DNA of 52,643 nucleotides from Clostridium sp. (GTDB lineage Bacteria > Bacillota > Clostridia > Clostridiales > Clostridiaceae). Of the stretch, positions 25,283 through 34,190 are shown one piece after another. The stretch lies in contig JARIDB010000020.1 of assembly GCA_029257045.1 (NCBI GenBank), forward strand, positions 1 through 52,643, given 5' to 3'. The first letter of the stretch is position 1, and every line of letters begins with the position of its first letter. The notes beneath the pieces were generated by a model. It saw only the letters and a program-made list of their open reading frames with translations. It made no database searches and was not told the DNA's origin. The position numbers and the translations under genes are program-made.

Positions 25283-26703
25283 TGAGAAAAAGGGGTGTAA
25301 TAAATAGAATATTAATTACCTTTTCTTCTCTTATATTAATTATATTAATTGTAATTGGAGGTATTCTATCAATTTGGATTAATGTGGAGTACTCTAAGAA
25401 AAGATTAGATTTAATAAATCAATATGTAAGTGTAATTGAAAATTCAACCCAAGAATATTTAAATAAAAATAATGATATAGCCTATGATGAATTAAAAGGT
25501 GCCCTTAAGATGATTAAAATATCATTAAGTATGGACAGTATTATTTTAGATAAGCAAGGTTATGTATATGCAGTTTCAAGTGATAATTTAAACTACTTAA
25601 AATATAAGAAAATTGATATAGAAGAAAAGGATTTAGCAATATTAAGAAAAGGAGAAATACTAAAAGATATATTTTCTGCAAATTCAAATAATAAATTAAA
25701 ATCCTATTCAAAGATTTTATATGAAGGTGAAAATATAAATGGAATATTAATAATTATAGAAGATAATAACAATAAAGAATTTGTTGACAATCTTTATTTT
25801 ACAATTTGGATTTTAATTTTTATAGGATTAGTTATATTTAGTGTAGTTGGGTATTATATTTCAAGAAGAATAATAGTGGATCCTATAGAAAAGATCAACA
25901 AGGCTGCAAGAAGACTTGCTAAAGGCGAGGTAGATAAGAGGATTTATATAGATTCTGATGATGAAATAGGAGAACTTGCAGAATCATTTAATATAATGGC
26001 GGAATCTTTAGAGAAGTCTGATATCGCAAGAAGAGATTTTATATCAAATGTTTCTCATGAATTGAGGTCGCCAATAACTTCTATAAAAGGATTTATAACT
26101 GGGATAATGGATGGGATAATTCCAAGGGATAGAGAAAATTATTACTTAAATATAGTAAATGATGAAATATGCAGGCTTTCAAGATTAGTAAATGACTTAC
26201 TAGATATATCATCTTTAGAATCAGGTAAGTTTAATTTAAATATAATTCAATTTGATTTAAATGAAATAATTACTTTATGCACTCTTAATTTAGAAGGTAA
26301 AATAAAAAATAAAGATATTAATGTAGAAGTGATTTTTGATAATAGACATGAATTTTGTTTAGCAGATAGAGATAGGATAATTCAAGTTTTAACCAATATA
26401 TTAGAAAATGCAATAAAGTATGGATCTGAAGGTGGTAAATTAGAAATTAAAAGCTACACTAAGGGAGATTTAGTATATGTTAGTATTTTTAATAATGGAC
26501 CAACTATACCAAAGGAAAATATAAATAACATTTGGGAAAGATTTTACAAAACTGATAAATCAAGAACTAACAAGGTGAGCACGGGGCTTGGGTTACCTAT
26601 AGTAAGATTAATACTTTCACAACATAATCAAGATATATGGGTTGAGAATGTAGAAGATAAAGGAGTAAGATTTACCTTTACTCTTAAAAGATACATGCAA
26701 TAA
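25282..26703 (+). CDS. Membrane sensor histidine kinase
   Basis: 473 aa. Two membrane helices (about 9-34 and 171-193) flank an extracellular sensor region of about 135 residues; a HAMP domain (about 194-245) leads to the DHp helix with the phosphoacceptor H259 in FISNVSHELRSPITSIKG. ATPase boxes follow: N-box QVLTNILENAIKYG, G1 VSIFNNGPTIPKE and G2 STGLGLPIVRLI. It is the partner of the response regulator, with ATG overlapping that gene's stop. The extracellular domain shows no recognised ligand-binding motif. It is followed 25 bp later by the HtrA-like gene. Confidence 0.93.
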   Translation: MRKRGVINRILITFSSLILIILIVIGGILSIWINVEYSKKRLDLINQYVSVIENSTQEYLNKNNDIAYDELKGALKMIKISLSMDSIILDKQGYVYAVSSDNLNYLKYKKIDIEEKDLAILRKGEILKDIFSANSNNKLKSYSKILYEGENINGILIIIEDNNNKEFVDNLYFTIWILIFIGLVIFSVVGYYISRRIIVDPIEKINKAARRLAKGEVDKRIYIDSDDEIGELAESFNIMAESLEKSDIARRDFISNVSHELRSPITSIKGFITGIMDGIIPRDRENYYLNIVNDEICRLSRLVNDLLDISSLESGKFNLNIIQFDLNEIITLCTLNLEGKIKNKDINVEVIFDNRHEFCLADRDRIIQVLTNILENAIKYGSEGGKLEIKSYTKGDLVYVSIFNNGPTIPKENINNIWERFYKTDKSRTNKVSTGLGLPIVRLILSQHNQDIWVENVEDKGVRFTFTLKRYMQ

Positions 26704-26728
26704 TTTCTAGTATTGGAGGTTTTAAGTT

Positions 26729-27865
26729 ATGCATAAAGATTTTAAAGATAAAATTAAAGACCGGGAAGAATATATAGATGAAAACTTTCCTTCAATACAA
26801 TTTAAGATAAGGAGAATAAAAAGAAACTTTAGATTTTGCATAAAAATATCTAGTATATTTCTTTTAGCTATAATAAGTGGAACTTTATTTTCTAAATATG
26901 CATTAAGGTTAAAATACCAAGATAGTTTTAATAATTTTCAAGATGGCGTAAGCTTTCAATCCAAAGAAGGTACTAATACCTTAGAATATTCAAAAATTAT
27001 TACGAAAGTAAAAGATTCAATTGTGACGATTGGAGAAAGTGAAAATAATGTAAGTCAAAATGATTACTTTATTAATAATTCAACAGGGATAATAATTGAT
27101 GAGTATGGAAAGATTTTAACAACTTACTCAAATATAAAGGATATAAAAAGTATTTATGTTAAATTGCCTATTAAAGAATCAAAGCCTATTAAGGCTGAAT
27201 TAATAGCATCTGATGAAAAAATAGATATTGCTATACTTAAAGTTGAATCTAATTATGAATTAAAGCCAGTTAAGTTATCTAATTCAATTGAATCTATAGA
27301 AGGAGAAAATGTTGTTTTAATAAGTAATTGTGTAGGTGATGATTACATTGATAGCATTATTCCTGGAATAATAACTTCAACTAATAGAAAATTGAATATT
27401 TCAGGAAATAAGTACAATCTTTTGGAGGTTAATATTCCAATTAATGAAATGAATACAGGTGGAGCCTTACTTAATATTAATGGAGAATTAATAGGTATTG
27501 CTAGTTATAAGGTTAGTCAGGAGAAGAATCAGCAAGGGTTAAATTATGCAATAAATTTAAATTCTTTAAATAAAATAATTAGTACATCAAGTGAAATAAA
27601 AAGGATTTTAGGGGTATTAGAAGGTGGTTTTATAAACTATGATGATAACTCAGAGAGTGTAGGATTATATATAGAACGAGTCGAAGGCTATTATGATGAA
27701 GGACTAAGACCTACAGATATATTATTTGAAGTTAATAATAGTAAAGTAAATAGCATGGATGAATTATATGGAATACTTAAGAGTGAAAAGGGGAAAGATA
27801 ATATAAGTTGCAAAGTTATGAGAAATGGAAAAATTAAAGAGTTAGAAATAAAGTTAAATAAATAA
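26729..27865 (+). CDS. HtrA-like membrane protein with degenerate protease triad and PDZ domain (probable pseudoprotease)
   Basis: 378 aa. It has a cytoplasmic N-terminus of about 38 residues, one membrane helix (about 40-55), a trypsin-like domain (about 85-285) and a C-terminal PDZ domain (about 295-376, containing GLRPTDILFEVNNSKVNSMDEL). The topology and order match DegP/HtrA of Gram-positives. Catalytic His is missing: the 'ILTNNHV' position reads ILTTYSN (S134). Asp is kept (D166 in KIDIAILKV). The nucleophile Ser is replaced: 'GNSGGPL' reads MNTGGAL (T243). The protein is therefore unlikely to be a protease and may act as a chaperone, scaffold or sensor partner. It is in one operon with the upstream two-component system. 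ATG 26729 follows TTGGAGG. Confidence 0.85.
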   Translation: MHKDFKDKIKDREEYIDENFPSIQFKIRRIKRNFRFCIKISSIFLLAIISGTLFSKYALRLKYQDSFNNFQDGVSFQSKEGTNTLEYSKIITKVKDSIVTIGESENNVSQNDYFINNSTGIIIDEYGKILTTYSNIKDIKSIYVKLPIKESKPIKAELIASDEKIDIAILKVESNYELKPVKLSNSIESIEGENVVLISNCVGDDYIDSIIPGIITSTNRKLNISGNKYNLLEVNIPINEMNTGGALLNINGELIGIASYKVSQEKNQQGLNYAINLNSLNKIISTSSEIKRILGVLEGGFINYDDNSESVGLYIERVEGYYDEGLRPTDILFEVNNSKVNSMDELYGILKSEKGKDNISCKVMRNGKIKELEIKLNK

Positions 27866-27905
27866 ATGCATCTCAATAAAGAGTTGCATTTATTTTACGT
27901 ATTTT

Positions 27906-27953
27906 ATAGGAAATTATGATAACTATATCCTGTAGATAAGTTATTATAATTTT
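27906..27953. repeat. Palindromic repeat, first block only (related to 2504-2547)
   Basis: AAATTATGATAAC pairs with GTTATTATAATTT (13 bp, one wobble) around a loop containing ATCCTGTAGATAA. It matches the first hairpin of the element at 2504-2547 almost base for base, but the second hairpin is absent. It lies between the HtrA-like gene and pth. Confidence 0.65.
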
Positions 27954-28025
27954 ATTCTTAAGTTTTTATTATTGCTAAAAGCTAGTATAATAATAAATAT
28001 ATGAATACCTAAGGAGGAAGATATA

Positions 28026-28601
28026 GTGTTTTTAATAGTTGGATTAGGTAATATAGGTAAAGAATATAATGGTACAAGACATAATATTGGATTTGAAGCT
28101 ATAGATTATATTTCTAATAAGTATAATATAGATATAAACAGGAAAAAATTTAGAGGAGAGTATGGTGAGGGGGTTATAAAGAGTGAAAAGGTTATACTTT
28201 TAAAACCCTCAACATATATGAATCTAAGTGGGGAAAGTATAATAGAAGTTATGAACTTTTATAAATTAAATAATGAAGAAATAATAGTCTTATATGATGA
28301 TATAAGCCTTGATGTAGGTAAAATTAGAATAAGAGAAAAAGGTAGCGCTGGTGGGCATAATGGTATAAAAAGTATAATATCATGTATGGGATCAGATGTT
28401 TTTGCCAGAATTAAGATAGGCGTAGGACAACCCAAAGGAGATCTAGTTTCCTATGTTCTTGGAAGGTTTAGTAAGGATGAACAAGAAACCTTAAATGAAG
28501 TTATTGAAGTAGCTTCAGAAGGTGTTGAGATAATAATAAAGGATGACGTAAAGGAAGCCATGAACAAGTTAAATGGTTTTAAGGCATCTAAAAAAGAATA
28601 A
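28026..28601 (+). CDS. pth: Peptidyl-tRNA hydrolase
   Basis: 191 aa cytosolic enzyme that releases tRNA from peptidyl-tRNAs dropped by ribosomes. Catalytic and substrate residues equivalent to E. coli N10, H20, N68 and D93 are present: N9 in [11 protein letters not shown]19 in TRHNIGFE, N66 in TYMNLSG and D92 in [19 protein letters not shown] is also conserved. The start is GTG 28026, after AAGGAGGAAGATATA. It is followed 17 bp later by mfd, the standard Firmicute pth-mfd pair. Confidence 0.97.
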   Translation: MFLIVGLGNIGKEYNGTRHNIGFEAIDYISNKYNIDINRKKFRGEYGEGVIKSEKVILLKPSTYMNLSGESIIEVMNFYKLNNEEIIVLYDDISLDVGKIRIREKGSAGGHNGIKSIISCMGSDVFARIKIGVGQPKGDLVSYVLGRFSKDEQETLNEVIEVASEGVEIIIKDDVKEAMNKLNGFKASKKE

Positions 28602-28621
28602 ATTAAGGACGGTGTAGATTG

Positions 28622-31600
28622 ATGCGATTAAATGGGGTTTTACAACCTTTAAATACTGATAAGTCTTTTAATAAAATACTCTCAAGCATTAAAAGTAATA
28701 GGTATCCTATTAATATAAATGGAATATCAGATTCGGGAAAAAGTTATATTGTCTATGGGGTATATGAAAATATAGATGAATCAATTCTATTGGTGACAAA
28801 TAGCGATATGGAAGCTAAAAATCTATATGAGGATTTATCTTTTTATAGTAATGATGTTCATTACTTCCCAACAAAAGAAGTAGTATTTTATAATGTAGAT
28901 GCTATATCTGGAGATTTAAGATGGGCAAGGTTAAAAGTAATTAAAGAAATTTTAAATAATGAAAAGAAAATATTAGTTACATCTATAGATTCCCTAACTT
29001 CAGTTTATACCCCAATAGAATTATTTAAGGAATATAATTTTAAACTTAAAATAGATGATGAAGTAGATTTTAAAGAATTATCGAGAAAGTTAATAGAATG
29101 TGGATATGAGAGAGTAGAAGCTGTAGAAGGAAAGGGTGAATTTTCTTTAAGAGGTGGAATACTTGATGTTTACCCACCGATATCAACTTATCCATACAGA
29201 ATTGAGCTTTTTGGCGATACTATAGATTCTATTAGAATTTTTAATACAGGGTCTCAAAGAAGTATTGATAAGGTACAAGAGGTAGAGATATTTCCAGCTA
29301 AGGAGATTATTCTAAATGAAGAAGCGTTAGAAAGAGGAAGAGAAAATATTCTTAAGGAATTTGAGGAAATAAAGAAAACTTCAAAAACTAAGGATGAAAG
29401 ATTTATAAAGCTTGAAAGGATTGTTAATTACAATATAGATTCTTTAAGAGAAACATTAACTTTTGAAACTATCGATAGTTATTTACCTTATTTCTATAAT
29501 AAGTTGGATAGCTTCTTTAGCTATGTAGATAATTATATGTATATTTTAGATGATGTTAAAAAATCAGAAGGTAAACTAGATAGTTCTTATTTTGAATTTA
29601 GAGAAAACTATAAAGCTTTCCTTCAAAGAGGAGATATACTACCATCGCAAAATAAGCTTTTAATAGAAAAAGAAGTTTTACTTAACAAGTTAGAAGGTCA
29701 AAAAATTATTACTTTAGATGTATTTGAAGGGAGAAATAATCTTTTAGCACCTATTGATAAATATACAATGAATCAAATAACTCTAAATAGTTATCAAGGG
29801 CAATTAGAATATTTAATTGAAGATATTAAAGAAAAGAAGAAAAATGGATATAAGACTTTAATTCTATCTGGAACAAGAGGTAGGGGAGAAAGACTTGTTA
29901 AAACTTTAAGAGAAATGGATATAGAAAGTTCTTATAGGGAAGATATACAGGACATTCAATTTGGTGAAGTTGTGATAACCTTTGGTAATATTTTAAGGGG
30001 ATTTGAATATAAGGATTTAAAAATTTGCATAATATCAGATAAGGATGTTTTTGGAGAAGCTAAAAGAAAAATTAGTAAAAAGGTTAATAAGAAAAAGGGA
30101 GTAGCAAAAATTAAAAGTTTTGCTGAACTTAAGCTTGGAGATTATGTTGTACATGCAAACCATGGAGTTGGTGTTTATAAAGGAATAAAACAAATTGACG
30201 TTGGAGGACATACTAGAGATTACCTAGATATTGTTTATGACAAAGGCGATAAGCTTTATGTTCCTGTTGATCAATTAGATTTAGTACAAAAGTATATTGG
30301 GAGTGAAGGCAAAAGCCCAAAGGTTAGTAAATTAGGTGGAGTAGAATGGTCTAAGGCTAAGGCGAAGGTTAGGAGTTCTATCAATGAAATAGCTCAAGAT
30401 TTAATTAAGCTTTATGCTGCAAGGACTACAGTTAAAGGTTTTAAATTTAGTAAAGATACAGAGTGGCAAAAACAATTTGAAGATGAATTTCCTTTTGAGG
30501 AAACTCCAGACCAATTAACTTCTGTAGAAGAAATTAAGGCAGATATGGAATCAGATAAGCCTATGGATAGGCTTTTATGTGGAGATGTAGGATATGGTAA
30601 AACAGAAGTTGCAATAAGAGCTGCTTTTAAAGCTGTTATGGATGGTAAACAAGTTGCCTTTTTAGTTCCAACAACAATACTTGCAGAACAACATTACAAA
30701 AATATGACTAAAAGATTTTCTGATTTTGCTATAAAAATCGATATGGTAAGTAGGTTTAGGAGTGCAAAGGAACAAAAGGTTACTCTTCAATCTGTGAAAG
30801 AAGGGAATGTAGATATATTAATAGGAACCCATAGACTAGTTTCAAAGGATATAGTATTTAAAGACTTAGGTCTTTTAGTAGTTGACGAAGAACAAAGATT
30901 TGGAGTTGCACAAAAAGAAAAAATAAAGAGTTTAAAGAAAAATGTTGATGTTTTAACTTTAAGTGCTACACCTATTCCTAGAACACTTCATATGTCATTA
31001 ACAGGTGCTAGAGATATATCAGTTATAGAAACTCCACCAGAAGAAAGATATCCAATCCAGACTTATGTTGTAGAACATAATGACCAACTAATTAGGGATG
31101 CAATATTAAGAGAAATAAATAGAGAAGGACAGGTTTATTATGTATATAATAGAGTCGAAAGTATAGAATCTATAGCTACGTTTATAAGAACTCTTGTACC
31201 GGAATGTAAAGTTGGAGTAATTCATGGACAAATGACAGAAAGACAGCTTGAAAAGGAAATGGTAAGCTTTATGAATAGGGAATATGACGTTCTTGTTTGT
31301 ACAACTATTATAGAAACTGGGATAGATATACCTAATGTGAATACAATGATAATTCATGATTCAGATAAAATGGGGTTATCTCAACTTTATCAACTTAGAG
31401 GTAGGGTTGGAAGATCAAATAGGATAGCTTATGCTTATTTTACTTATACAAAGGATAAAATGTTAACAGAAGTTGCTGAAAAGAGACTTAAGGCCTTAAA
31501 GGACTTTACAGAGCTTGGTTCTGGATTTAAGATAGCCATGAGAGACTTAGAGATAAGAGGGGCAGGGAACATGATGGGGTCATCTCAGCATGGACATATG

Positions 31601-32131
31601 GCAGCTATAGGCTATGATTTATACTGTAGAATGCTTGAAGATACAGTGAAGATTATAAAAGGTGAAATAGAAGAAGAACCAATAGAGACAACGGTAGATA
31701 TAAAAGTTGATGCTTATATTCCGGGAAGCTATATAGATGATGAGATTCAAAAGATTGAAATTTATAAGAAGATAGCAGCTATTGAAAATATTAATGATTA
31801 CATGGATATAAAAGATGAATTAGAAGATAGATATTCAAATGTTCCAGAATCAGTTTATAACTTAATGGATATTGCCTATATAAAAAGCAGAGCTAAACTT
31901 CTTTCAATAGAAGAAATAAAAGAAAATGAAAAGGAAGTTAAGTTTATTTTTGCAGAAAAGAGTAAACATATAAATTTTGTTTATAAGTATATGTTAAAAT
32001 ATCATAAAGAGAAAACTTTATTAACCTTTGGAGAAAAATCTTATTTTTCAATAAAAACATGTGAAATAAAGAAAGAAACATCTTTAGGATTATATAAAGA
32101 AATATTAGATAAACTAACAAAAAACATGTAA
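28622..32131 (+). CDS. mfd: Transcription-repair coupling factor
   Basis: About 1169 aa ATP-dependent translocase that removes stalled RNA polymerase and recruits UvrA to damage. The N-terminal UvrB-homology region (about 1-480) includes RGGILDVYPP; the RNA-polymerase-interacting domain (about 490-560) includes GDYVVHANHGVGVYKG; the RecG-like motor has Walker A GDVGYGKTEVA, VVDEEQRFG, SATPIPRTL and QLRGRVGRS; a C-terminal TRCF domain closes the protein. A TTG at 28619 lies directly before ATG 28622; with AAGGA upstream the ATG gives better spacing and the usual N-terminus. Length is normal. Confidence 0.97.
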   Translation: MRLNGVLQPLNTDKSFNKILSSIKSNRYPININGISDSGKSYIVYGVYENIDESILLVTNSDMEAKNLYEDLSFYSNDVHYFPTKEVVFYNVDAISGDLRWARLKVIKEILNNEKKILVTSIDSLTSVYTPIELFKEYNFKLKIDDEVDFKELSRKLIECGYERVEAVEGKGEFSLRGGILDVYPPISTYPYRIELFGDTIDSIRIFNTGSQRSIDKVQEVEIFPAKEIILNEEALERGRENILKEFEEIKKTSKTKDERFIKLERIVNYNIDSLRETLTFETIDSYLPYFYNKLDSFFSYVDNYMYILDDVKKSEGKLDSSYFEFRENYKAFLQRGDILPSQNKLLIEKEVLLNKLEGQKIITLDVFEGRNNLLAPIDKYTMNQITLNSYQGQLEYLIEDIKEKKKNGYKTLILSGTRGRGERLVKTLREMDIESSYREDIQDIQFGEVVITFGNILRGFEYKDLKICIISDKDVFGEAKRKISKKVNKKKGVAKIKSFAELKLGDYVVHANHGVGVYKGIKQIDVGGHTRDYLDIVYDKGDKLYVPVDQLDLVQKYIGSEGKSPKVSKLGGVEWSKAKAKVRSSINEIAQDLIKLYAARTTVKGFKFSKDTEWQKQFEDEFPFEETPDQLTSVEEIKADMESDKPMDRLLCGDVGYGKTEVAIRAAFKAVMDGKQVAFLVPTTILAEQHYKNMTKRFSDFAIKIDMVSRFRSAKEQKVTLQSVKEGNVDILIGTHRLVSKDIVFKDLGLLVVDEEQRFGVAQKEKIKSLKKNVDVLTLSATPIPRTLHMSLTGARDISVIETPPEERYPIQTYVVEHNDQLIRDAILREINREGQVYYVYNRVESIESIATFIRTLVPECKVGVIHGQMTERQLEKEMVSFMNREYDVLVCTTIIETGIDIPNVNTMIIHDSDKMGLSQLYQLRGRVGRSNRIAYAYFTYTKDKMLTEVAEKRLKALKDFTELGSGFKIAMRDLEIRGAGNMMGSSQHGHMAAIGYDLYCRMLEDTVKIIKGEIEEEPIETTVDIKVDAYIPGSYIDDEIQKIEIYKKIAAIENINDYMDIKDELEDRYSNVPESVYNLMDIAYIKSRAKLLSIEEIKENEKEVKFIFAEKSKHINFVYKYMLKYHKEKTLLTFGEKSYFSIKTCEIKKETSLGLYKEILDKLTKNM

Positions 32132-32147
32132 AAAATTATTCAATAAA

Positions 32148-32176
32148 TTGAATAATTGACACAATATTGATATACT
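32148..32176 (+). promoter_or_regulatory. Sigma-A promoter of prsA
   Basis: TTGAAT, 17-bp spacer, TATACT, ending 52 bp before the prsA start. The -35 overlaps the second arm of an A/T-rich inverted repeat (AATTATTCAAT/ATTGAATAATT, 32133-32157) that may end mfd transcription. Confidence 0.65.
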
Positions 32177-32228
32177 AATTGTGTAGAATTATAGAGATAC
32201 AAATTATTAAAGAAATGAGGGAACATCA

Positions 32229-33206
32229 TTGACTAAAATTAAAAAGATTTTAGCTGCAGGAGCGTTAAGTATATTTGCTTTTTCAGCAGTTGGATGCAAC
32301 ATGATAGAAAAAACACCAGAAGCCATAAAGAATACTGTTTTGGCTAAAGTTTCAGGAGAAAAGATAACTAAGGGAGAGGTAGACGAAATAGCAGACCCTT
32401 ATCTTTTACAATATGGAGAAGATTACGCTACAAATACAGAGTTAGCAGATACAGTAAAGCAAACAAAAATTCAAGCATTAAACCTATTGGTTGAAGAAAA
32501 AATGATGAATTTAAAGGCTGAAGAGCTAGGAGTAGTTCCTAATCAAGAAGAGATAGATGCTGAAGTTAATAAATATTTAGAAGGCATGAAAACAAATTAT
32601 GGTGGAGAAGAAGGACTTAATGCTGCATTAGAACAAGCTGGATTAAAATTAGAAGGTTATACTGAAAGCTTAATAAAAAGCATAAAGAGTCAATTAACAA
32701 GAAATAATGTTATAGAAGATTTATTTAAAGATATAGCTACAGAAGATGAAGAAATTAAGACTTACTTTGATGAAAATAAGGAATCATTTGTAACAGGAAC
32801 AGTTTCTCATATTTTAATTACAGATGAAGCTAAAGCTAAGGAAATAAGAGAGAGAGCTACTGCGGGAGAAGATTTTGCAGAATTAGCTAAAGAATATTCA
32901 GAAGATCCAGGAACTAAGGAAGCTGGTGGAAGCCTTGGAACAGTTGCTTATAATTCAACTAAGTATATGGCTGAATTTATGGATGGAGTAAGAGCTACTA
33001 AAAATAATGAAATATCAGAACCTGTAAAGAGTAGTTATGGATATCACATAATAAAAGTTACAGATTACAAAGAAGAAAATTTAGAGAGTTCTAAAGAGTC
33101 CATTAAAACAACTTTAGAGAATCAAAAGAAAAATGATTTATATAATGAAAAAATAGAGCAATGGAAAAAGGACTATAACGTTAAGACTTACGAAGATAAG
33201 CTTTAG
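32229..33206 (+). CDS. prsA: PrsA-like lipoprotein foldase (parvulin peptidyl-prolyl isomerase)
   Basis: 325 aa. The lipoprotein signal ends in FSAVGC, with the acylated Cys near residue 23, so it is anchored on the outer face of the membrane. A SurA-like N-terminal chaperone region (about 35-180) is followed by a parvulin domain (about 185-285: VSHILITDEAKAKEIRERA, FAELAKEYSEDPGTKEAGGSLG, SEPVKSSYGYHIIKV). PrsA helps fold secreted proteins after Sec export. The start is TTG 32229 with GAGGG upstream. It stands alone with its own promoter and terminator between mfd and spoVT, as in other clostridia. Confidence 0.93.
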   Translation: MTKIKKILAAGALSIFAFSAVGCNMIEKTPEAIKNTVLAKVSGEKITKGEVDEIADPYLLQYGEDYATNTELADTVKQTKIQALNLLVEEKMMNLKAEELGVVPNQEEIDAEVNKYLEGMKTNYGGEEGLNAALEQAGLKLEGYTESLIKSIKSQLTRNNVIEDLFKDIATEDEEIKTYFDENKESFVTGTVSHILITDEAKAKEIRERATAGEDFAELAKEYSEDPGTKEAGGSLGTVAYNSTKYMAEFMDGVRATKNNEISEPVKSSYGYHIIKVTDYKEENLESSKESIKTTLENQKKNDLYNEKIEQWKKDYNVKTYEDKL

Positions 33207-33247
33207 TCTAATTAGCAATTAATAATACACAATTTAGTAAAATAATT

Positions 33248-33284
33248 AAAAGCAGATTTGCCAAGCGAATCTGCTTTTAATTTT
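33248..33284 (+). terminator. Terminator of prsA
   Basis: AAAAGCAGATT pairs with AATCTGCTTTT (11 bp) across TGCCAAGCG, followed by AATTTT. Confidence 0.85.
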
Positions 33285-33336
33285 CTAAATTTAAGCTTTT
33301 ATTAATAATTCGTTTTAATATAAATTATTAAACTCA

Positions 33337-33430
33337 AATTCACTTATAGTGATTGTTAATCTATTAAGTTAACGGATTATAACATTTTACTTTCTATAAG
33401 TTTCAATTCGCATATTAAGTGAATTAATCC
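33337..33430. repeat. Intergenic inverted-repeat element, copy 2
   Basis: AATTCACTTA (33337-33346) and TAAGTGAATT (33416-33425) form a 10-bp perfect inverted repeat bounding about 70 bp. The right half aligns with 24491-24523 at 26 of 33 positions. It lies upstream of the spoVT promoter. No gene is visible in it. Confidence 0.5.
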
Positions 33431-33467
33431 AAAAAAATAATGTAATTTATAAAATTTGGTTATATGT

Positions 33468-33496
33468 GTATAAAATTTCTAATAAATCAAATAATA
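33468..33496 (+). promoter_or_regulatory. Sigma-G-like promoter of spoVT
   Basis: GTATA (33468-33472), 17-bp spacer, AATAATA (33490-33496); only the first base of the CATWHTA -10 deviates. In B. subtilis spoVT is transcribed by sigma-G in the forespore. Confidence 0.6.
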
Positions 33497-33541
33497 ATAC
33501 TGCAACTAATTATTATTAAAAAAAGGAGGTATCTCATAATA

Positions 33542-34090
33542 ATGAAAGCCACAGGAATAGTTAGACGTATTGATGATTTAGGAAGAGTTGTTATACCAAA
33601 AGAGATTAGAAGAACCTTAAGAATCAGAGAAGGAGATCCACTAGAAATATTTACAGACAGAGAAGGTGGAGTCATATTAAAAAAATATTCACCAATAGGA
33701 GAACTTACAGATTTCTCTAAGGAATATGCAGAAAGTTTACAACAATCAATTGGTCATATTGTTTTAATAGCAGATAAAGATGCTTTTATTTCTGTTAGTG
33801 GTTCACCAAAGAAGGATTATGTGGAAAGAAAAGTTAGCCAAGAGCTTGAAAATATAATGGAAGAAAGAAAGTCTATTTTAATTAGTGATGAAACAAAAAC
33901 AATTCCATTACATAATGATGAAGAACAAGGAAAATATACAAGTCAAGTAATTTCTCCGATAATTGCTGAAGGTGATACTATTGGAGCTGTAATAATACTA
34001 TCAAAACAAGATACTGAAAAACTTGGAGAGCTAGAATTAAAAATAGCGGAAACAGCATCAGCTTTCTTAGGTAAACAAATGGAACAATAA
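33542..34090 (+). CDS. spoVT: Stage V sporulation transcriptional regulator SpoVT
   Basis: 182 aa. The N-terminal AbrB-type swapped-hairpin DNA-binding domain (about 1-50) is MKATGIVRRIDDLGRVVIPK...REGDPLEIF, and a GAF-like domain fills the rest (ISPIIAEGDTIGAVIILSK). It tunes sigma-G-dependent genes in the forespore. The frame is open further upstream (from 33464), but the conserved start is ATG 33542, after AAAGGAGGT. A sigma-G-like promoter precedes it. Gene order spoVT followed by a SpoVB-like flippase is conserved in Bacillus (spoVT-yabM) and clostridia. Confidence 0.97.
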   Translation: MKATGIVRRIDDLGRVVIPKEIRRTLRIREGDPLEIFTDREGGVILKKYSPIGELTDFSKEYAESLQQSIGHIVLIADKDAFISVSGSPKKDYVERKVSQELENIMEERKSILISDETKTIPLHNDEEQGKYTSQVISPIIAEGDTIGAVIILSKQDTEKLGELELKIAETASAFLGKQMEQ

Positions 34091-34190
34091 AATAATTATT
34101 AAATATAAATTTATCAATAAAATAATGTAATAATACCTCTGAATTTTAAATACTAATCTATAAGTGAATATTTAAATTTGGAGGTATTTT

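Noticed and set aside
33464..33541. 26-residue N-terminal extension of SpoVT
   Set aside because: It covers the sigma-G-like promoter and the ribosome site; the conserved SpoVT start is ATG 33542.
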